Source: Theocolax elegans (Eukaryota; Arthropoda; Insecta; Hymenoptera; Cerocephalidae). From it: a DNA stretch of 64,000 bases. Shown in pieces: positions 57,921 to 64,000 of this stretch (its first letter is position 1; every line of letters starts with the position of its first letter). The position numbers were made by a program, and so were the translations under genes. The notes below the pieces were generated by a model. That model did no database searches. It was given only the letters and a program-made list of their open reading frames with translations, and was not told where the DNA came from. The stretch covers positions 50,599,027 through 50,663,026 of the forward strand of contig CM047429.1 in the NCBI GenBank assembly GCA_026168455.1, written 5' to 3'.

Positions 57921-60145
57921 CTGCGTGAGAATGCCTGCGAATCAAATTGTGTACGTATATATATATACACATATACACATATATATATATACATATATCC
58001 ACAACTATAGTTCGGTTACGCTCAGACTGACCAGCTCCAAACTCATTCCTATCCTGAAATCGATCCGTCGTCCTCTCTGCTTCTCAACGTTTCGTATCGT
58101 GTGAATCGCCACCTATTGATTTGTATTCCTACTTCCTCTTAACCGCTACTCCTCGTCTATTCTCCCCTTTCTCTCGTTCACGCATGCACTCAAACACACC
58201 CACTTCCCGGTAACTTTCGTTTTATGGGTAAGTGATAAGTGATAATGGTATAGGCATCTTGTTTGACTCGTTGACCACTGAAACAATCAAGTATTTCGAT
58301 TGCAATTCGTATTTCACCCTTCTATAATATGACTTAAATTAATTTGTACAATATTCATTTTTAAAATAAATAAAGTTGATGAATATATAGGACACATTTG
58401 TAATAAATAAATAAGAGATATTAACATTGAATAAGCTAAATATTAAATAAAAAATAATTTACTTAATTGCATTATTTACTTGATAATGGCGAGGTTGATG
58501 AGCACGCGAAACAAATTTTATAGACAGGAATAAAGTAAATGGTTGTACCGACGAAGAGAATGCGGTAGGAGAACCGGATCCTCGGGATGAGCGAGTGTCT
58601 AACTTAATATTGGTCTGCGGATGATAGTGCCGTAATCTAGGCATTACTCAATGCCGAACTAGGAACCACGATCGTACCGGCGCATAACGAGAGCTTTGAT
58701 CTAGTTGGCATTCGATATCAGACGTACACTTGCTGGGTAGAGCGTCAACGTCTCGCCGGCCCCTTAGCCCTTGAAGCGCGATCACCCCTCTCTGGTTGGC
58801 TTTTATGTCAACGGGTTAGGAAATGAAGCAACTCTCCACGCCGAGGAAAGGGTCTCGGCTTCCGGTGAAAGCTCTCCCTTCCGATCCACCTTTGCCTTTG
58901 CTTTCCTTCTTCCTTTCCTCTTTGCACCCTGCACCTCTCTGTGACCCGCGCACTGTGCTCAAAGTTAGTTCGCTCCACGAACGAACCTATCTACATCTTG
59001 CATTCCATTCGAATTATTCCTTACTTCATATACACGTATTACCAGTTTTTTAATCAAATACTCAATACCTGTACAATTAATTTAATTTTTTATTAAGATT
59101 ACGATGCTCATTGATTTATTTACATTTATTTACTGATAATGTTTTACTCGGAATTTGGCCATTTTATACGTATAGGAATAGAATATATAATTGACGTTTA
59201 ACTGTAAAACAAAAACGTATATATCTATATGCATTTGTGTACAAACAAACAAACACGATAGTAAATTGTGCGTTCGTCTTTTTCTCTCCTTTGACGTTGG
59301 ACATTGCGTCGGATATTACGGTGGGTATTTCGCTCGATCGTATAGAAGTAACTGTACGAGGACGTTTGCGTCAGCGTCTTCTTTGTCGATTTTGAACGGA
59401 GAGAACTGGCGAGGAAAACAGCGGCAGACGAAAGATTTTAAATTAGGCAACCATATCGTTATCCAGCCCAAAATCAAGTTCATCTAAAGGTCGAAGACCG
59501 AGTATACCCTCGTCTTCTTTTTCCGTAAGTTCGCCCAGGAAAAACTGGATATCGTATACTTTTTTCAAGCTTCGCTACGTTTTTACGGTTTCACTATAGC
59601 CAAACTTTTTTATTTCCTCCAGCAGTTTTGTACGTTGGCGCGTTAGCTTTTCTTTTAAGACGAACGACACGACGTTGCGCTTTCGATGAAATCCTTTATT
59701 CCTTCTTTCTGACTTTTACGTAATCCCCCGACCCTATTGCGAACGAGTTTAAATTATTTCAGATTTATGTCATATTTGTACTGACTCTAGTGCGCATTAC
59801 CTATTTAACCATCCATTCTTACTTTTTGTTTATTATTATCACGTAGTAAGCTTCAACTCTGAATATCCTACATTTTTATAAATTATTTTTACAACAAATT
59901 TTTCTTTGAAATTAATTATTTAAACACACGCATTTTTATATAATAATGCTTCCACCTATGATGAATCTATATATATGTTTTATTTATTTATTGTTTAATT
60001 ACCTTTAAACAAATTTTAAGTCAGTTTACTTTTTATCGTAGTTGTGGAAAAAGCTTGGATTCTTTGCTTTATATGTATATATGACACATTCGGCTGGGTC
60101 ACGTCGGTGCGTAGATGCGTGAACGACCGGCAATGCAATGTCTAA
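57921..60145. other. Gene-free DNA
   Basis: A TA/CA dinucleotide stretch lies at 57954-57997. Mid-GC DNA follows at 58010-58220 and 58490-59000, and AT-rich DNA elsewhere. The plus-strand frame at 58823-59053 is Ser/Leu/Pro-rich and unconvincing. Confidence 0.45.
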
Positions 60146-60574
60146 CTAGTCCAAGTATCCGCATCGAGTAGTCGGCCTGCACTTTTGATCCGTAAAGTCG
60201 ACAAGAGCCAGGATTCGTTTTGGTGGAAAGTTCGGGACGTGCGACGAATACGAGGTGTACCCCGGGGTATGTCGGTCTACCGCACCCGAGTCTACCAGTC
60301 TACCCGAGTGCACCACCCGCTCAGGGGCCGAGCTGGAATCCCTCGAACCGTGGCTAAGTGCTCGCGAGTAAGGAGAGAGGAAAACAGACTCGGAGAAAGA
60401 GACAAAGACTGAGGCAGAGAGAGAGAGGGGGGTGGGGGAGAGAGGGGAGAGAGAGACGGAGTTTAGCCTGAATTCCTTCTTGGCGTCTCTCTCATCTTCG
60501 CCTAGGGTTTGTCCGGAATCGCGGGACGAGCCACCTTTCCTCTCGCTCGTTTCGAAATCCACGGTATTCTCCAA
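60146..60574 (-). CDS. Low-confidence 142-codon open frame, possibly exonic in its first third
   Basis: The frame is open from about 60645, with its first Met codon at 60574. The first ~45 codons are charged and coding-like (for example GGSSRDSGQTLGEDERDAKK). It then crosses a (CT)n/(CCCC) tract giving Ser/Leu/Pro repeats and continues to a stop at 60146. No splice donor precedes the repeat, and another frame starting at an ATG just upstream is also briefly open. No family is recognised. Confidence 0.2.
   Translation of the reverse strand: MENTVDFETSERKGGSSRDSGQTLGEDERDAKKEFRLNSVSLSPLSPTPLSLSASVFVSFSESVFLSPYSRALSHGSRDSSSAPERVVHSGRLVDSGAVDRHTPGYTSYSSHVPNFPPKRILALVDFTDQKCRPTTRCGYLD
60410..60462. 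repeat. GA/GGGG-rich purine tract
   Basis: Imperfect GA repeat with G runs (GAGAGAGGGGGGTGGGGGAG), lying within the minus-strand open frame and producing its Ser/Pro-rich part. Confidence 0.85.
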
Positions 60575-60703
60575 GTATTTCCATTGCGAAGACGGGCAGG
60601 ACTGACGCCAGAACGAACGAGCGCGAGACTTTGGAACGAAAGTTCACGCCGCATCAAATCAACGAGTTTCCCAGGCTTTCCTATAGCGCTTATCGTGAGG
60701 TAA

Positions 60704-62448
60704 GCGAATAATCATGACTCAACCGACGAGAATACCGCTAATTTTAATTTATTGTTTTGACAACATAAGTCTCTATTGCGTATATATCAGGTGAAACAAA
60801 TTAGTTTACGTCTTTTTATTAATAAACGTTAACATTAATGATTTTTAGAAAGAAAGGAAAAAGTCGTCAGATGCAGTTCTACTTGGATTAAACAAAGATC
60901 GACTACCGATTAATTACCGTGAAATTCTCTTTCTTTATGCATAAGAATTTTGATTTAATAATAAATCTGAAGAAATAAACGTTCTGTAAGCATTTAAAAA
61001 TTTCATTTTGTTTAAAGTAATTATAGATAACGTACATCTTGCAAGACAAATTTGACTAGATACATATTAATTTACTTTTACCTACAGTATTAAAATCTAT
61101 CAACTTTAAAAATATTGTTTATTTGATGCGAACAAAATATAAAATTACAATATACTTAAAGTCTATTTTTGGCAACAATTTTTAGCCAATTATTAATACT
61201 TGATTTATGCAATTTGAGGCTAAACATAGAGCCTTGAACACGTGTGATAGATCGTCGAAAAGTCGCATTAATTGACTTTTATTTTACCAAAGAAACACCA
61301 ATTATCGTTAGCAAAATATTATTTATGGTCCTACAAAAAAAACATTTTAAATCCACACAATATTTGAAAAATCCCGTTGTGTATTTTCTGAAGATTTATT
61401 AAATGGATTCAATTTAATGGTTATCATTCATCATATATTATTATTAAACAATTGAAATAACATATTTTTTATAGGTAAACTCTGGTATTTAGTTAGATTT
61501 ATAATGAACATTTTCATAACTATTGCATAGAAAGTAGAACGAATGGATCTCGTTTGCAGTTTCGATAAAATGTTTCGTGTAACTCGATATACATAAAATT
61601 ATTTCGCCTACTAATGGCAATTTTTATAATAATATAATTGTTGTTGTTCAATAGTATAATTAATTTAGTTTATAAATATGTAACACGTAAACTATTAGTA
61701 AAAAAACAATGTAAGCGTGTGTAGTAGAATAAGACAGTATATTATGCTTGTCTTTAAATTATAATATAATAAAACTCGCATGTAAATAATTTTTGATTAT
61801 CAATAATTAAATTAATATTTTGTAATTAAATGTATAATATATATTAAATTTATCCTATATTTTCCTTAAAGAAAATTTTTTTATCAATTTCATACAGATA
61901 CAGATATTTAAAAGAAACCAAACACCATGCACCGAAGAAAAAACTGCTCAGCAATTTTACAAAGAAATATAGTAAAGTAAAATATAACTAAAACAACCTG
62001 ATTATTTTATTGATTTCACTATACTATGTTTAAACTACTTATAAACGCATACTTAAATCAACCAACTTTTTTAGTACAATGGATCCAGTTGATTTATTGA
62101 TATTCGACTGTATTTTTTACTATAATTCGATTAGTTAAATTTACTATTTAGAATATTTAATATAACACCATAATTTTTTAAAAATATTTACAATTAAATG
62201 TTGTTACTGTTACAATATCTTATTGCAGTATCATTATTCCACTACACAGTATTGTTAAATATACTATGTTTTAAATAAAGGTAATTGAAATTATTTATTA
62301 ATCCTAATTAATATGTAGTACAATAAACTTACAATTAACTATACATTGAAAGAGTATTGCTGGATTCAATGATAAATATAGATACTGTATTTCCACAAAT
62401 ATTTTCGCTTATGATATTTATGATCAAAAAATCATGGTTTTTTAACTC
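60704..62448. other. AT-rich gene-free DNA
   Basis: Uniformly AT-rich and stop-dense. I see no repeat, RNA gene or open frame worth listing. Confidence 0.6.
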
Positions 62449-62899
62449 AATCGATTAAAAAATACATCAAATTAGTTTCTAATTATTTTTTGTAAGAAAT
62501 TGTGTTTCCGACTGTTTTTTAACAAAAAAAATATTTTTATTCCACCATTTAAAAAAAAACACAGTGGTCCTCAACTAACCTTTTGGACTAAAGAATTATT
62601 AAAGAATTGACAAATTCAAATCATTATTCAGGGCCAGGGCCTCCGATAATAACGGACTCCGGCCATGAATGACCATTTAAATTTGTCAATTTAATAATAA
62701 TAGTTTAATCCAAAAGCAAGTTTAGCTCGATAAGAGGTTTACGGATGGTTGGGTTATTGGGCTGTACAAAAGCAAGTTGAAATTATGTTGTGTAATCGTG
62801 AAACAAAGTGTGGGATAAAATTTTGCTAAAAAACGATCGGAAACACATTTTCCCACTATAAAAAGCAATTACAATATTTTATGCATTTTTTAATCGATT
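62449..62899. mobile_element. 451-bp foldback MITE-like element
   Basis: AATCGATTAAAAAATACAT at the left end matches the reverse complement of the right end (ATGCATTTTTTAATCGATT) with one difference. Pairing continues inward imperfectly through TGTGTTTCCGA, then TTTTGGACTAAA and GACAAATTCAAAT, to a GC-richer centre near 62640-62665. No coding capacity and no clear target-site duplication. Confidence 0.72.
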
Positions 62900-63009
62900 A
62901 ACGGGAATGTCGGATCCAAATTACAGGGATCTACACCTTTCAACATAAGAATTATGTTAGAAATATTGAATTAAAAATCCTTAAAAAATTCATATGAATA
63001 GTTTAAAAC

Positions 63010-64000
63010 AAACAGTCACACTGTTTTATATTACGATGCTCTGGACATCAATGGCGCCATCTACGATTACTTCGATTATGACTTTCCACAGATGGCGCTC
63101 TTGATGAAAGTTACTATTTTTTACATAACCTGCATTACCGGCGGTTAGAACGGTAAATCGCAGAATTGAGTATGAGCCCCTTAATTATTTATCATTCACG
63201 TTCTTTATTTATGCTATATTATATGCTATATAGCCATTAATTAGATTTTTGTCAATAGATAAAGAAACAAAATGTAAAAATTGAGTAGTAGTTCACGCGA
63301 ATAAACATTTCTAATTTTAGGTCCAAATAAGTATAAATTTTGATCTACCTCCACCGGTCTGACCACACCTAGGCTCGATCTACTCAACGATCACTTTCAC
63401 CGAGCGATAAGAGACGATCTTGTAGTACTAAACTCGTTTATCGAATGACACACAGGTACAGTGAACGTTTGATAAATCGAGAGCTATCGTGTAATGTAGC
63501 AAGCATTTGGAATACGCGAGTAATAATTCGCAAGTAGATATCTCATAGATACCACAAGTGCATCTCTCGGTATTTAAAAGCGTTCCTTGTGTCATTAAAA
63601 TTAGTGGAGCATCTCCGTGAAGTGGAATACGAAAAAAACGAAAAGCTTTTATTTCTCTTTTATGGATGAATGTTGTAGATGCTTTCTTTTTAGCCCCCGC
63701 TGCTTCCGCACGGGGTATTTTGCAAGAGCATCCGTCGGCGTCGTCCGCGTCGTCTCGAGGGCTCGGTTAGAGTCCAAGGCTTGCGCGCGCGCGCGCGCGT
63801 TCACGGCCTCCCATGGTTTTCCCTTCTTTTCCTCGGCCTTAAATCTTCCAGAGCGCAACACCGTGAATTTTTCGCAAAATTCCTCCTCTCGCTCGCTTTA
63901 CGCTCGAGATATCCGCTCGTAAATAATATCGACTGCTCCCTTCTCTCGGGAAAGAAGAAAAAAGAAGTAGAGCCGAGCTCCACGCGCTCTTCATTTTCGT
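63010..64000. repeat. Segmental duplication, copy B (runs off the window)
   Basis: Near-identical to 54149-55142 in the same orientation, 8.86 kb downstream. It includes a second copy of the TTAA element's right end (to 63180, TTAA at 63181-63184). Differences include GAGCCCC for GAGACCCCC and a longer GC dinucleotide run near 63784. The match continues to the last base, so the duplication extends beyond the window. Confidence 0.93.

Overview
This is a eukaryotic, insect-like window, most probably from a hymenopteran. That placement is inference, from an AT-rich background broken by CpG-dense GC-richer blocks, many (GA)n/(CT)n microsatellites, a tRNA-derived SINE, a Penelope-like retroelement and short TA- or TTAA-flanked DNA transposons. 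No long uninterrupted gene is visible. Most long open frames lie in GC-richer or simple-repeat DNA without recognisable domains. The window reads as intergenic or deep intronic DNA of a gene-poor, transposon-rich locus.

Region by region. 1-9 kb: GC-rich purine tracts, a perfect 220-bp inverted repeat at 2108-2566 carrying a hammerhead-like core in each arm, an open frame with two CxxC pairs at 2886-3173, and a possible exon near 6.5-6.8 kb. 9.4-9.7 kb: a compound GC-rich double hairpin. 17.0-18.1 kb: a SINE with target-site duplications, then a 562-bp TA-flanked element with about six internal repeats of its terminal motif. 18-31 kb: mostly AT-rich DNA, GC-richer blocks and microsatellites, with a 142-bp CACGG-type MITE at 21.66 kb. 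31.85-32.72 kb: an 867-bp TA-flanked element. 33-40.9 kb: nothing recognisable beyond simple repeats.

40.9-55.1 kb is the richest part, a nested transposon cluster. It holds a broken R1/jockey-like LINE 3' half, a broken Penelope-like element (RT C-terminal end plus GIY-YIG endonuclease) flanked by repeats with hammerhead-like cores, a TTAA-flanked foldback MITE, and a candidate 6.5-kb element (47786-54323) with identical 19-bp terminal inverted repeats and TTAA on both sides. That element encloses a roughly 285-bp tandem array with a three-unit higher-order pattern, a promoter-like TATA and candidate first exon, a reiterated Thr/Ser/Ala-rich tract and a second copy of the SINE. The last ~175 bp of this element and its right flank recur at 63010-64000, 8.86 kb away, suggesting a tandem segmental duplication that continues past the window.

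How the parts fit: the LINE and Penelope-like element could have supplied reverse transcriptase, but both copies here are dead. The SINE and MITEs are non-autonomous and need enzymes encoded elsewhere. The few candidate host exons (6.5 kb +, 57.8 kb -, 60.1-60.6 kb -) are single, unlinked and unconfirmed. All identities come from reading motifs; no database search was possible.
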